Of a stretch of DNA of 64,000 nt, positions 33,282 to 47,648 are shown one piece after another. The translations under genes and the position numbers were made by a program. Below the pieces are notes generated by a model. That model worked only from the letters and a program-made list of their open reading frames with translations. It ran no database searches and was not told where the DNA came from. Origin of the DNA: DATFRY01 sp963764695 (GTDB taxonomy: Bacteria > Myxococcota_A > Polyangia > Haliangiales > Haliangiaceae); the NCBI GenBank assembly GCA_963764695.1, contig CAVXTW010000006.1:248001-312000 (forward strand), in the 5' to 3' direction. How positions within the stretch are numbered: the stretch's first letter is position 1; each line of letters begins with the position of its first letter.

Positions 33282-36119
33282 CTATGCCCCGGCCAGCTTC
33301 GAGGCTTGCGCGTACAGCTCGCTCGATCGCGGGACCATGCGCAGGATCTGGCGCGCAGTCTCGGCGGCCTGGTCGCTGTCGCCGGACTCGGCCTGGGCCT
33401 TGGCCTCTTCGTAGAGCTGTGAGGCCTTGCGCTCGAGCGAGTTGCGCACCGAGGCGATGCGCTCGCCCGCGCCGAACTTCTCGGCGATGTCGGCGGCCTT
33501 CTTGGCCTCGGCGTAGTCCTTGCGCGCCATGAAGGCGGCCGCGGCGCCGGGGGCCACCTGGGCGATGCGGGCGCCGATGGCGCGGTCGTGCACGCCGTCG
33601 CCGAACTCCTCGTCGAGGCGGAGCGCGTCGCGGAAGGCGCGCAGGGCGCGCGGCGCGTCGGAGACCGTCGTCTCCTGGCCCTCGCTGAGCAGCGCGCCGA
33701 TCTTGGCGTAGTTGACTGCCAGCTCGCGCATCCGGGCCGCGCTGCGGCCGCTGGTTCGCTCGGCGCCGCTGCGCAGGGCATCGGCTGCGTCGGTGAAGCG
33801 CTTGCTGCGGTAGAGCGAGGCCGCCCGGCGCAGCGCGGTGTCGGCGTCGGCCGCCGGGCGGTCGACAGTCTCTTCCTCTTCGTCGTCGCCGGTCGAGGCG
33901 ACCGCCTCTTCGGTCTCCTCGGCCTCCTCGGCCTCGCGTGCGCGGCGGCGGGCCTCGCGGCGGCGGCGGCGCTCCTCTTGTGCCGAGGTGTCCTCTTCCT
34001 CCTCCTCCGGTTCCTCGGCCACCACGGTCGTCGTCGGCGTGGGGGCTTCGTCGCCCGACGGTGCGCCGCCGATGCCGGACAGGAACTGCTCGTCGGTGCC
34101 GAAGTTGACCGGGCGCAGCTCTTTGTCGCCGTACAGATGATGGAGCAGCGCCGGCGTGGACGGCTGGCCGGGCGCGGCTGCCGGCGGTGCGCCGGCGGAG
34201 GCCGTGGTCGCGGCCGGATCGGCCGGCGGGGTGGCGGCTGGATTGGCCGGCGGGGTGGCGGCCGGATTGGCCGGCGCTGTGGTCGCCTCGGCTGCGGGAC
34301 CTGGCACCGACGCTCGCGGCGGCGCGGCGGCCGTTGCGGTGGCCGCGGCCTCGCCGCCGCCGTGCACCAGCGCCATCACGATGCCGGCGCCGACCGCGAC
34401 GAAGGCCAGGCCGAGGATGCCGATGAGCACGCGCCGGCGCTCGGTGCTCGGCGTGAGCGGCGCCATGACGCCGTTGGGGTACTGGAAGCGCGGCGACGAG
34501 GCCGTGCTCGGCGAGATGTTGAAGTTGGGCTGGCTCGGATAGGCCAGCGGCTGGGCCATCGGCGGCCGCGCACCGGACCCGCCGAACGCGCCCGGTCCGC
34601 CCGGGAACTGCGAGAAGCCTCCGGTCGACGGCGCGGGCATGTGGCGATTGGCCAGCGCGATGGCCGCCTCCGTCGAGATCGTCCGAGCCTGCGGGGGCGC
34701 CGACGGAGCCAGCGGCGGCGGACGACTGCCGCGCGGCGGCGGCGGGCTGCTGGCCCGGTGCGGGCGCGGCGGGTTGACCGACGGAGACGGGCCGCCCGGA
34801 AGCGGCGGGCCGAACGACGGACCGCCCCCGAGCGAAAGCGGCGCGTGGTGGGCGGCGCCGTGCTGACCATGCGGCGCGCCGTGCTGTCCATGCGGCGCGG
34901 TCGGCCCCGGCGGTCGGCCCAGCCCCTGCCCCGGCGGCATCTGGGCCGCCATCTGGGCCGAGCGCGGCCCGGGCCGCGGCAGCGGGGGCGGCTGCGACAT
35001 CGGCCGCGGGTGCTCTCGACTCGACGGCGGCGGCGCGGTACCGGCCGGTCGTCCGACGGGGCCACCGGGAGGCTTGCGCCCGGCGAGCGTGCTCGGCTCT
35101 TCGATCTCCTGCGCGCCGGACCACTTGCCGAGCGCCTGCGGCTGCAGTCCGGCCGCGGTGCACTCGAACACCAGCACGGTGTTGCCCAGCTCGAGCTTGT
35201 CGCCGTGACCGAGGCGGAACGCGCCGTCCTCGTCGCGGTTGTTGACCACCGTCCCGTTGCCGGAGCCGAGGTCGTTCAGGATGTAGCTGGCGCCGTCGAA
35301 CTCGATGGTCAGGTGCTTGCGCGACACCGCGATATCGGTGAGCACGACGTCGTTGTCCACGCCGCGCCCCACCGAGGTGCGCCCGCTGCGCAGCGCGAAG
35401 CGCCGGCCGCGATCGGTCCCGGACTGCACCACCAGCCACGCGGGGCTGAGCGCCGGCGAGCTGGGCTGCGGCGCCAGCGCGGGCCGTCCGAGCGGCGCGA
35501 GCTCCTCGTGCGGCACCACGGTCAAGGGCGCGCTGCTGCGCGAGCTCTCGTCCTCGGTCGGATCATCGAGCGAGGCGCCACCGGTCTCGCCGGTGCCGGA
35601 CGCCAGGTGATCGACGAGGTGCAGCTCGCCGTCGGGGCCGGGCTCGAGCAGGATCTCCTCCGAGTCGTCCTCGATGGCCTCGGTCATCGTCGACTTCTGA
35701 TCGATGTCAACCTCGATCTCCCCGATGACGTCCTCGGGCGGGGCAGCTGCGCTCGCATCGTCCGGCGCCAGCGGCAGCGGCGTGACCGGCGGCGGTCCGA
35801 GCGACGCCGCGACCTCCGGACCCGGCTCGCGAAACGCGGCCTGTGGATCGACGGTGGTCTGCTCGTCCCCCTCGTCGTCCCCCTTGCCGGCGGGCCGCGC
35901 CTGCCGGTGCAGCGGCGACGGAAGCACCGGGCGCAGCGGCGGCGGCACCGGCACCGGTCCGAAGGTCTTGCGACTGCCAGCCAGGGGCATGCCCGGCTGG
36001 CCGGGTGCCGGCACAGCAGGCTCTGCCGGGGACTCTTCCTGAGTCTCGGCTTTGGGTTGCCCGGCTTGACCGGCGCTCGACCCGTCCGGCTGCGCAGGCG
36101 GGTGCCGCGACGCCGCCAT
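33282..36119 (-). CDS. FHA-domain protein with disordered linkers, one TM helix and C-terminal helical repeats
   Basis: About 945 residues. A Pro-rich, acidic N-terminus precedes an FHA domain at about 225-310 (RSGRTSVGRGVDNDVVL, SRKHLTIEFD, LNDLGSGNGTVVNN), which binds phospho-threonine peptides. A long Pro/Gly-rich stretch leads to one TM helix at about 560-580 (VLIGILGLAFVAVGAGIVMA), more Ala/Pro/Thr repeats, an acidic block, and a C-terminal TPR-like helical part (ALRRAASLYRSKRFTDAADA). I place the start at ATG 36119 because a TTGCAC-17-TACGCT promoter ends 9 nt upstream; a GTG at 36194 would add 25 residues. It is a likely reader of Ser/Thr-kinase signals at the membrane. Confidence 0.86.
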   Translation of the reverse strand: MAASRHPPAQPDGSSAGQAGQPKAETQEESPAEPAVPAPGQPGMPLAGSRKTFGPVPVPPPLRPVLPSPLHRQARPAGKGDDEGDEQTTVDPQAAFREPGPEVAASLGPPPVTPLPLAPDDASAAAPPEDVIGEIEVDIDQKSTMTEAIEDDSEEILLEPGPDGELHLVDHLASGTGETGGASLDDPTEDESSRSSAPLTVVPHEELAPLGRPALAPQPSSPALSPAWLVVQSGTDRGRRFALRSGRTSVGRGVDNDVVLTDIAVSRKHLTIEFDGASYILNDLGSGNGTVVNNRDEDGAFRLGHGDKLELGNTVLVFECTAAGLQPQALGKWSGAQEIEEPSTLAGRKPPGGPVGRPAGTAPPPSSREHPRPMSQPPPLPRPGPRSAQMAAQMPPGQGLGRPPGPTAPHGQHGAPHGQHGAAHHAPLSLGGGPSFGPPLPGGPSPSVNPPRPHRASSPPPPRGSRPPPLAPSAPPQARTISTEAAIALANRHMPAPSTGGFSQFPGGPGAFGGSGARPPMAQPLAYPSQPNFNISPSTASSPRFQYPNGVMAPLTPSTERRRVLIGILGLAFVAVGAGIVMALVHGGGEAAATATAAAPPRASVPGPAAEATTAPANPAATPPANPAATPPADPAATTASAGAPPAAAPGQPSTPALLHHLYGDKELRPVNFGTDEQFLSGIGGAPSGDEAPTPTTTVVAEEPEEEEEDTSAQEERRRRREARRRAREAEEAEETEEAVASTGDDEEEETVDRPAADADTALRRAASLYRSKRFTDAADALRSGAERTSGRSAARMRELAVNYAKIGALLSEGQETTVSDAPRALRAFRDALRLDEEFGDGVHDRAIGARIAQVAPGAAAAFMARKDYAEAKKAADIAEKFGAGERIASVRNSLERKASQLYEEAKAQAESGDSDQAAETARQILRMVPRSSELYAQASKLAGA

Positions 36120-36128
36120 TGAAGACCG

Positions 36129-36157
36129 AGCGTAGCTTGGTGCTCCGAGCAGTGCAA
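36129..36157 (-). promoter_or_regulatory. Sigma70-type promoter of the FHA gene
   Basis: Reading the minus strand, TTGCAC (36157-36152) and TACGCT (36134-36129) are separated by exactly 17 bp. The ATG at 36119 follows within 10 nt, giving a very short leader. Confidence 0.55.
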
Positions 36158-36228
36158 CCGCGCGGGGCCCCTCGAGGGTAGGCCGCGGCGGCACATGTCC
36201 TACCCGTGCGGTGGGCGGCCTGCACGCA

Positions 36229-36237
36229 TGTTATAAG
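36229..36237 (+). promoter_or_regulatory. Extended -10 element for the FAH-dapL-folK operon
   Basis: TGTTATAAG is an extended -10 (TGnTATAAT-like). The base 7 nt downstream is the G of the GTG at 36244, so transcription would start on the start codon. This supports 36244 as a leaderless start. Confidence 0.5.
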
Positions 36238-36243
36238 CCGGCC

Positions 36244-36930
36244 GTGCGCATCACCGTCACGGACGACAAGGCCAGCGGCGCGCGGCGCCGCTACACGATG
36301 AACCTCCAGCCGAGCAAGATCGTGTGTGTCGGGCAGAACTACCACGCACACGCGGCCGAGATGGGCAAGGGGGTGCCCGAGGAGCCGCTCCTGTTCCTGA
36401 AGGCGCCGTCGGCGCTGGCCGGGGCCGGCGAGCCGATCGTGCGGCCGTCCGGCTACACGCGCGTCGATTTCGAGGGCGAGCTGGCGCTGGTCATCGGCCG
36501 CCGCGCGCGCCGCGTCGAGGCCGCCCGCGCGCTCGACTACGTGCTCGGCTTCACCTGCGTCAACGATGTCACCGTGCGCGACCTGCAGACCAAGGACGGG
36601 CAGTGGATGCGGGCCAAGAGCTTCGACGGCTTCTGCCCGCTCGGCCCATCGATCACAGCCGGGCTCGATCCGAGCGACCTGCGCCTGGTCACACGCGTGA
36701 ACGGAGTCGTCAAGCAGGACTCGAGCACCAGCGACCTCATCTTCTCGGTGCCGGTCGTGATCGAGTTCATCACGCGCTACATGACCCTCGAGCCGGGCGA
36801 CGTCGTGTCGACCGGCACGCCGGCCGGGGTCGGCAACCTGTCGCCGGGCGACACGGTCGAGATCGAGATCGAGGGGGTCGGCGTGCTGTCCAACCCGGTC
36901 ATCGGCGATGACGACGAGGTGCGGGCATGA
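36244..36930 (+). CDS. Fumarylacetoacetate hydrolase (FAH) family protein
   Basis: The FAH fold covers acylpyruvate hydrolases, oxaloacetate decarboxylases and hydratase/isomerases. Here 228 residues include the typical KIVCVGQNYHAHAAEMG, LFLKAPSALAGAGEPI, the metal-binding VDFEGELALVIGRRARRV, CVNDVTVRDLQTKDGQWMRA (Asp ligand) and the C-terminal LEPGDVVSTGTPAGVG. The exact reaction cannot be told; acylpyruvase is a common role. I chose GTG 36244 from the extended -10; ATG 36298 and GTG 36211 are alternatives. The stop overlaps dapL (ATGA). Confidence 0.88.
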   Translation: MRITVTDDKASGARRRYTMNLQPSKIVCVGQNYHAHAAEMGKGVPEEPLLFLKAPSALAGAGEPIVRPSGYTRVDFEGELALVIGRRARRVEAARALDYVLGFTCVNDVTVRDLQTKDGQWMRAKSFDGFCPLGPSITAGLDPSDLRLVTRVNGVVKQDSSTSDLIFSVPVVIEFITRYMTLEPGDVVSTGTPAGVGNLSPGDTVEIEIEGVGVLSNPVIGDDDEVRA

Positions 36931-38108
36931 GCACTGCGATGTCGGGGCGGCTGGCCCAGCGGCTGCGCGAGCTTCCTCCTTATCTCTTCGCGCGCATCGA
37001 CGAGCTCAAGCGCGAGGCGCTCGGCAAGGGCGCCGATCTGATCGACCTCGGCGTCGGCGATCCGGATCTGCCGACGCCGCCGCACATCGTGGCGGAGCTG
37101 CAGCGCGCCGCGGAGGAAGGCCGCCACCACCGCTATCCGTCGTATCAGGGCATGGCCGAGCTGCGCAGCGCCGCGGCCGCGTACTACGCGTCGCGCTGGG
37201 GCGCCAGGCTCGATCCGGCGCGCGAGGTGCTGGTCCTCATCGGGTCGAAGGAGGGCATCGCGCACTTCCCGCTCGCGTTCGTGGATCCCGGCGACCTGGT
37301 CCTGGTGCCGGATCCCGGCTATCCGGTGTACGCCGTCGGGACGCAGTTCTGCGGCGGGCGCGTGCACCTGGTGCCGCTGCGGCGCGAGAACGGGTTTCTG
37401 CCCGACCTGGCGGCCATCCCGGCCGAGGTGGCGCGCGAGGCCAAGGTCATCTGGATCAACTATCCGAACAATCCGACCGCGGCCACGGCGCCGCTGTCGT
37501 TCTACAGCGACCTGGTGGCGTGGGCGCGCGAGCACGACGTCATCGTGGCCAGCGACAACGCGTACGCCGATGTCTACTTCGACGAGGCCGAAGCGCCCCC
37601 GTCGATCCTGTCGGTGCCGGGCGCGACCGACGTGGCCATCGAGTTCTACTCGCTGTCCAAGACCTACAACATGACCGGCTGGCGGGCGGCGTTCGCGTGC
37701 GGCAACGCCGACCTGGTGCGCGGCCTGGGTCAGGTAAAGACCAACGTCGACTCGGGCCTGTTCGAGGCGGTGCAGAGGGCCGCGATCGCCGCGCTGTCGG
37801 GCGACCAGTCGTGCGTGACCCGGATGCGCGAGGTCTACCGCGAGCGCCGCGATGTCCTGTGCGGCGGTCTGGCGGCGGCCGGTTTCGACGTGCTGACCCC
37901 GAAGGCGACGTTCTACACGCTGGTGGCCACGCCGCCGAAGTACAGCTCGATGGAGTTCGCCGCCCGGCTGCTCAGCGAGGCGCACATCGTCGGCACACCG
38001 GCGACCGGCTTCGGCGCCTGCGGCGAGGGCTTCGTGCGCCTGACCCTGTGCGCTCCGTCGGCCCGCCTGGCCGAGGCGGTCGAGCGCATGGCCCGGATGA
38101 AGCTGTGA
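36927..38108 (+). CDS. dapL: LL-diaminopimelate aminotransferase (DapL-type class I aminotransferase)
   Basis: DapL converts tetrahydrodipicolinate directly to LL-diaminopimelate with glutamate as amino donor, for lysine and peptidoglycan synthesis. The 393-residue PLP enzyme shows LPPYLFARIDELKREAL, DLIDLGVGDPDLPTP, GSKEGIAHFPLAF, INYPNNPTAATA, SDNAYADVYFDE and the Schiff-base Lys in SLSKTYNMTGWRAAFACGN (about residue 242). DapL assignment over a generic class I enzyme rests on overall similarity. It overlaps the FAH gene by 4 nt, and folK follows. Confidence 0.82.
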   Translation: MSTAMSGRLAQRLRELPPYLFARIDELKREALGKGADLIDLGVGDPDLPTPPHIVAELQRAAEEGRHHRYPSYQGMAELRSAAAAYYASRWGARLDPAREVLVLIGSKEGIAHFPLAFVDPGDLVLVPDPGYPVYAVGTQFCGGRVHLVPLRRENGFLPDLAAIPAEVAREAKVIWINYPNNPTAATAPLSFYSDLVAWAREHDVIVASDNAYADVYFDEAEAPPSILSVPGATDVAIEFYSLSKTYNMTGWRAAFACGNADLVRGLGQVKTNVDSGLFEAVQRAAIAALSGDQSCVTRMREVYRERRDVLCGGLAAAGFDVLTPKATFYTLVATPPKYSSMEFAARLLSEAHIVGTPATGFGACGEGFVRLTLCAPSARLAEAVERMARMKL

Positions 38109-38112
38109 TGTG

Positions 38113-38568
38113 ATGCCGGGGCCGGACTGGGTCTTCGTCGGACTGGGCGGGAACATCGGGACCCAGGCCGAGATCACGGCCCGGTTCGACGACGCCTGCG
38201 AGCGCCTCCGCGTCTGGGCAGCAGATGGCGCCGTGCTGGAGCGCTCGCCGATCTATCGCACCGCCCCGACCGGCCCGGTCGCCGATCAGCCGGAGTTTCT
38301 CAACCAGGTGGCCGGCTTTCCGCCGGGCCCGGGTCTCGAGCCGCGCGGCCTCTTGGATCTGCTGCTGGCCATCGAGGGCCACCACGGCCGGGTGCGGGAT
38401 GTCGCCCAGGGCCCGCGGACGCTGGACCTGGATCTGCTCCTGTTCGGCCAGCGAGTAATCGTCGAGCCCGGCCTGGTCGTGCCGCATCCGCGGATGGGGC
38501 ACCGTGCGTTTGTGCTGGCTCCGCTGCTGGATCTGCTGGTGGCCGCGCAGCCGGTGCGGCGGGTCTGA
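38113..38568 (+). CDS. folK: 2-amino-4-hydroxy-6-hydroxymethyldihydropteridine pyrophosphokinase
   Basis: FolK transfers pyrophosphate from ATP to hydroxymethyl-dihydropterin in folate synthesis. The 151 residues show WVFVGLGGNIGTQ, SPIYRTAPTGPVADQPEFLN, GHHGRVRDVAQGPRTLDLDL (pterin- and Mg-binding Asp pair) and the C-terminal PHPRMGHRAFVLAPLLDL. The ATG at 38113 is 5 nt after the dapL stop; a GTG immediately before it is an equal alternative. The gene ends at a hexamer-repeat spacer facing plsY. Confidence 0.92.
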   Translation: MPGPDWVFVGLGGNIGTQAEITARFDDACERLRVWAADGAVLERSPIYRTAPTGPVADQPEFLNQVAGFPPGPGLEPRGLLDLLLAIEGHHGRVRDVAQGPRTLDLDLLLFGQRVIVEPGLVVPHPRMGHRAFVLAPLLDLLVAAQPVRRV

Positions 38569-38603
38569 AGAAGATCTAGAAACAGAGACCGGCACTCGCA
38601 CCA

Positions 38604-38654
38604 TCGAGTACGTGGACGAGTACGTGCACGCGCACGAGTAGGAGCACGAGTACG
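38604..38654. repeat. Hexamer-type repeat (CGAGTACGTG/CACGCG) in the folK-plsY convergent spacer
   Basis: The spacer contains CGAGTACGTGGACGAGTACG, then TGCACGCGCACGAGTA and GGAGCACGAGTACGG, built from the same TACGAG, TACGTG and GCACGAG words as the larger region at 49.3-49.5 kb. It is flanked by partly inverted sequences (AGAGACCGG on the left, CCTGGTTCTTGTCTCT on the right). It may end transcription from both genes. Confidence 0.7.
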
Positions 38655-38676
38655 GTCTCCTGGTTCTTGTCTCTGG

Positions 38677-41435
<2,759 letters not shown>

Positions 41436-41439
<4 letters not shown>

Positions 41440-42136
41440 CGGCGGCTGGCCTTCTCGGCGTGGCCGCTCTGGCCGAAGCGTCGAGCCAGCTCGCGCCACA
41501 CGGCCGCCGGCTCGACGCCGCTGCCGACCAGGCCGACCAGCACGTGATAGAGGAGGTCGGCGGCCTCGCGGGCGGCGCGATCCGGGTCCGCGGCCGCGCC
41601 GGCCGCGAGCTCGGCGTTGAGCTCGGCCGCCTCCTCGGTGATCTTGGCGGCGATGGCCGCTGGCCCGCCGGCCAGGAGCGACGCGGTGTAGCTCTTGCCG
41701 GCCGGTGCCCCGCGGCGCGACAGCAGCACCTCGTGCAGACGGTCGAGCACGGCGGCCGGCGCCCCGCCCGGCCCGGCGTCGTCGATCCACGTGGCACCGT
41801 CGGCGCGGCGGAAGAAGCAGGACGGTTTGCCGGTGTGGCAGGTCGGCCCGGCCGGCACCGCTGCCACCAGCAGCGCGTCGGCGTCGCAGTCGAGCCGGAT
41901 CTCGCGCGCCGAGAGCGTGTTTCCCGAGGTCTCGCCCTTTCGCCACAGCGCCTGTCGCGACCGCGAATAGAAGTGGACCAGGCCGGTCTCCGCGGTGGCT
42001 GCCAGCGCCTCGGCGTTCATCCAGCCGAGCATGAGCACGGCGCCGGTCTCTACGTGACACACGACGGCCGGAGCGAGCCCGCGCTCGTCCCACTGCACGG
42101 CGGCGGCGAGCTCGCCGCCGGTCGCGAGCTCGCCGC

Positions 42137-42140
<4 letters not shown>
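41436..42140 (-). CDS. hisIE: Bifunctional phosphoribosyl-AMP cyclohydrolase / phosphoribosyl-ATP pyrophosphatase HisIE
   Basis: The second and third steps of histidine synthesis are fused here. The HisI part (about residues 10-125) has VLMLGWMNAEALAAT, LWRKGETSGNTLSAREIRLD and the zinc-binding DADALL and CHTGKPSCFFR. The HisE part (about 135-234) has LHEVLLSRR, SYTASLLAGG, KITEEAAELNAELAAG and EAADLLYHVLVGLVG with the MazG-type acidic residues. At 234 residues the size is right. It overlaps hisF and the helicase gene by 4 nt on each side. Confidence 0.95.
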
Positions 42141-42942
<802 letters not shown>

Positions 42943-42949
<7 letters not shown>

Positions 42950-43662
42950 GCCGCCTCCCGCGCCTCGGCCAGGGTGAAGCGACCCTCGAGCAGCGCGCGC
43001 CCGACCACGGCCATGGCGATGCCGGCCTCGTTCAGCGCGCGCAGATGGTCGAGCGAGCCGATGCCGCCCGACGCGATGACCGGCACCGGCACGGCGCGAG
43101 ACAGCGCGGCGGTCGACTCGACCGCCGGCCCGCCGCCAGTCCCGTCGCGCGCCACGTCGGTGTACAGCAGCGCGGCCGCGCCCCAGTCTGCCGCCTGCCG
43201 CCCCAGATCCTCGGCGCGCACCGACGACGCCTCGGTCCAGCCCTCGATGGCGACCACGCCGTCGCGCGCATCGACGGCGACAACGATGCGCCGTGGATAC
43301 GCCTGGCAGAGATCGCGCACCAGGTCCGGATCGCGCACCGCCGCGGTGCCGAGCACGGCCCCGGCGCCGGCCGACAGCACCGCCTCGACCGAGGCGCGAT
43401 CGCGCAGCCCACCGCCCACCTGTACCGGCACGCCGGCGGCATCGCAGACGTGCAGGATGCGCATGATCGTCATCCTCGACACCGGGCGGCCGGAGAAGGC
43501 GCCGTCGAGGTCGACCAGGTGCAGCCGCTCGGCGCCGTCGCCGATCATCCGCTCCGCCAGCTCCCACGGCGAGTCGCTGAACACGGTCGCGCTGTCGCGC
43601 TCGCCGCGCACCAGGCGCACCGCCTTGCCGCCCAGCAGATCGATGGCCGGGATGACGATCAC
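42943..43662 (-). CDS. hisA: Phosphoribosylformimino-5-aminoimidazole carboxamide ribotide isomerase HisA
   Basis: HisA performs the Amadori rearrangement giving PRFAR, the substrate of HisFH. The 239 residues show VIPAIDLLGGKAVRLVRGER (acid/base Asp near 8), LHLVDLDGAFSG, VQVGGGLRDRASVEAVLSAG, VVAVDARDGVVAIEGW (second Asp), LLYTDVARDGT and VIASGGIGSLDHL. The GTG start at 43662 overlaps the hisH stop by 4 nt. Confidence 0.97.
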
Positions 43663-44282
43663 AGCGCGCCCGCGACGAAGTTTGTCAGCACGCGCAGGCC
43701 CATGGCCTGGCTCTTCTCCGGGTGAAACTGGCAGGCGAACAGGTTGTCGCGCCTGACCGCCGCGCAGAACTCGCCGCCGTAATCGCAGGTCAGCGCGACA
43801 AGGTCCGGCTCGGCCGGTGCCGCGCAGTACGAGTGGATGAAGTAGAAGTGCGCCGCATCCGGCACCCCGGCCAGGAGCGGCTCGTCGCGCCGCGCGCGCA
43901 CCTGGTTCCACCCGATGTGCGGCACCTTGAGGCCCTGTCCGCCGCGGAAACGCACCACTCGGCCGCGAAGGAGGCCCAGCCCCGGCACCGGTCCGTGCTC
44001 CTCGCTCTCCTCGAACAGGATCTGCAGGCCCAGGCAGATGCCGAGGTACGGCCGCCCTGCGCGCACCGCCTCGCGCACTGCCTCGCCCAGGCCGCGCCGC
44101 TGCATCTGCACCATGCAGTCGGCGAATGCGCCCTGGCCCGGCACGACGACCAGGTCGGCCCGGCGCACCGCGTCCGGATCCGCGGTCAGCTGCGGCGCGC
44201 CGCCGACGTGCGCCAGCGCGCGCTCCACCGAGCGCAGATTACCCGAGCCACTGTCGACCACCGCGATGGTTGGCTTCGCCAC
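43659..44282 (-). CDS. hisH: Imidazole glycerol phosphate synthase subunit HisH
   Basis: HisH is the class I glutaminase that feeds ammonia to HisF. The 207 residues show IAVVDSGSGNLRSVERAL, VVPGQGAFADCM, the nucleophile elbow YLGICLGLQILFEESEEHG, VPHIGWNQV, FYFIHSYCAAP, and the His-Glu pair in FACQFHPEKSQAMG. The GTG start at 44282 is 14 bp after hisB, and the stop overlaps hisA. Confidence 0.97.
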   Translation of the reverse strand: MAKPTIAVVDSGSGNLRSVERALAHVGGAPQLTADPDAVRRADLVVVPGQGAFADCMVQMQRRGLGEAVREAVRAGRPYLGICLGLQILFEESEEHGPVPGLGLLRGRVVRFRGGQGLKVPHIGWNQVRARRDEPLLAGVPDAAHFYFIHSYCAAPAEPDLVALTCDYGGEFCAAVRRDNLFACQFHPEKSQAMGLRVLTNFVAGAL

Positions 44283-44296
44283 ACTCGCCTCACCGA

Positions 44297-44899
44297 TCAG
44301 GCAGACAGCGTGCCCTTTGTCGACGGCACCTGCCCGGCCAGCCGGTCGTCGACGCGCGACGCCGCGTCGCACGCGCGCGCGAACGCCTTGAACAGGGCCT
44401 CGATGATGTGGTGCGCGTTCTCGCCGTAGTGGAGCAGCAGGTGCAGGTTGCACTCGGCGCGGCTGGCGAACGCGGCGAAGAACTCCTTGGCCAGGTCGCA
44501 GTCGAAGGTGCCGACCCAGCGGCCCGACAACCCGCTCACCTTCCACACGAAGGCCGGGCGGCCGCCGAAATCCACCGCGCACGTCACCAGCGTCTCGTCC
44601 ATCGGGATGGTGGCCGAGCCGTAGCGCACGAGTCCGGCGCGGTCGCCCAGCGCCTCCTTGAATGCGCCGCCCAGGGCCAGTCCGACGTCCTCGACGGTGT
44701 GGTGGCCGTCCACCTCGATGTCGCCGCGCGCGCGCACCACCAGGTCGAACAGGCCGTGGCGGGCGAATGCGTCGAGCATGTGGTTGAAGAACGGCAGCGG
44801 CGTGTGGTTCTCGCGCTTGCCGTCGCCGTCGAGCCACAGCTCGAGCTGGATGTCGGTCTCGCGCGTGGTGCGAGAGACGGTTGCGCGGCGGGATCCCAC
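44297..44899 (-). CDS. hisB: Imidazoleglycerol-phosphate dehydratase HisB
   Basis: HisB dehydrates imidazole glycerol phosphate to imidazole acetol phosphate. This is the monofunctional 200-residue type, without the phosphatase domain of the enterobacterial enzyme. Manganese-binding motifs are GDIEVDGHHTVEDVGLALG and HYGENAHHIIEALFKAFARA; FFNHMLDAFARHGLFDL and SRAECNLHLLLHYG are also typical. It starts 7 bp after the upstream HEQVH gene and heads the his genes proper. hisG, hisD and hisC are not in this window. Confidence 0.97.
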   Translation of the reverse strand: MGSRRATVSRTTRETDIQLELWLDGDGKRENHTPLPFFNHMLDAFARHGLFDLVVRARGDIEVDGHHTVEDVGLALGGAFKEALGDRAGLVRYGSATIPMDETLVTCAVDFGGRPAFVWKVSGLSGRWVGTFDCDLAKEFFAAFASRAECNLHLLLHYGENAHHIIEALFKAFARACDAASRVDDRLAGQVPSTKGTLSA

Positions 44900-44906
44900 G
44901 GCCCGG

Positions 44907-45470
44907 TTATACCCCGGGGGGACCGAGCGCGGCGAGCACGCCTTCGTACCAGCGCTCCAGCGAGCCGCGGAACGGCCACATCCAGCCGTAGGCCGGGCCG
45001 GTGAACTGCTCCAGGATTTGGTCGCGGAAGGACGGGTCGCGCACGTGCGCCGGCCCGAGCACCTCGGCGGTGGCGCGCACGGTCTCGGCGTAGGCCTCGC
45101 GCTCGAACTGCGCCCGGAACCAGGCCAGCCCGAACGGCAGCGGGACGAACAGATACAGGAAGGCCATTCCGACCAGTGTGTAGCGGCGGAACTGGCGCAG
45201 GTGCACCTGCTCGTGGCGCAGGAGGAGAAAGCGCTGGTCGCGGCTCATCGCGTCCCAGTTGCCGGTCACGTAGATGTTGCGCCCGATCGTCGTGTGATAG
45301 CCGTCGAGGTACGAGCGGTTCTGACCGAGGGTGAGGATGACCAGCGTCCGGTGAATCGCGCGCTGCAGGCGCGAGCTGGCCTTGGGGACGATGCGGAAGC
45401 CGGGGAACTCGATCGCCATCTGGTCGAGAAGCAGGGCCAGGCGATCGCGATCCGCGGCGCGGTCCGACAC
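44907..45470 (-). CDS. Hypothetical protein with HEQVH zinc-protease-like motif
   Basis: No family is recognised. About 187 residues contain RFLLLRHEQVHLRQFRRYTL, an HExxH motif of the zinc-metallopeptidase type, preceded by YHTTIGRNIYVTG and followed by one hydrophobic segment (LVGMAFLYLFVPLPFGLAWF) and an EREAYAETVRA stretch that could give a third ligand. It may be a small membrane-bound protease or a degenerate relative. I use the GTG at 45470; an ATG at 45524 would add 18 residues. It leads into hisB after 7 bp, so it shares the his promoter. Confidence 0.65.
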   Translation of the reverse strand: MSDRAADRDRLALLLDQMAIEFPGFRIVPKASSRLQRAIHRTLVILTLGQNRSYLDGYHTTIGRNIYVTGNWDAMSRDQRFLLLRHEQVHLRQFRRYTLVGMAFLYLFVPLPFGLAWFRAQFEREAYAETVRATAEVLGPAHVRDPSFRDQILEQFTGPAYGWMWPFRGSLERWYEGVLAALGPPGV

Positions 45471-45510
45471 CCTCGGAAGATAGCAGCGCGCCGGGAGCGC
45501 AGCTCGACCC

Positions 45511-45539
45511 TTTACAGATCGCATCGCGACCCGTAGCGT
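45511..45539 (+). promoter_or_regulatory. Candidate promoter of the UvrD/Rep helicase gene
   Basis: TTTACA (45511-45516) and TAGCGT (45534-45539) are separated by 17 bp, and the ATG follows 11 nt after the -10. It lies in the short divergent spacer between the his operon and the helicase. Confidence 0.4.
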
Positions 45540-45550
45540 CTCTTGCTCCG

Positions 45551-47629
<2,079 letters not shown>

Positions 47630-47648
47630 TCCAATCGCTGGAGCGATC

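Noticed and set aside
44907..45470. Calling the HEQVH protein a member of a named peptidase family
   Set aside because: HExxH alone is too short a motif; no third ligand or family pattern could be fixed with confidence.
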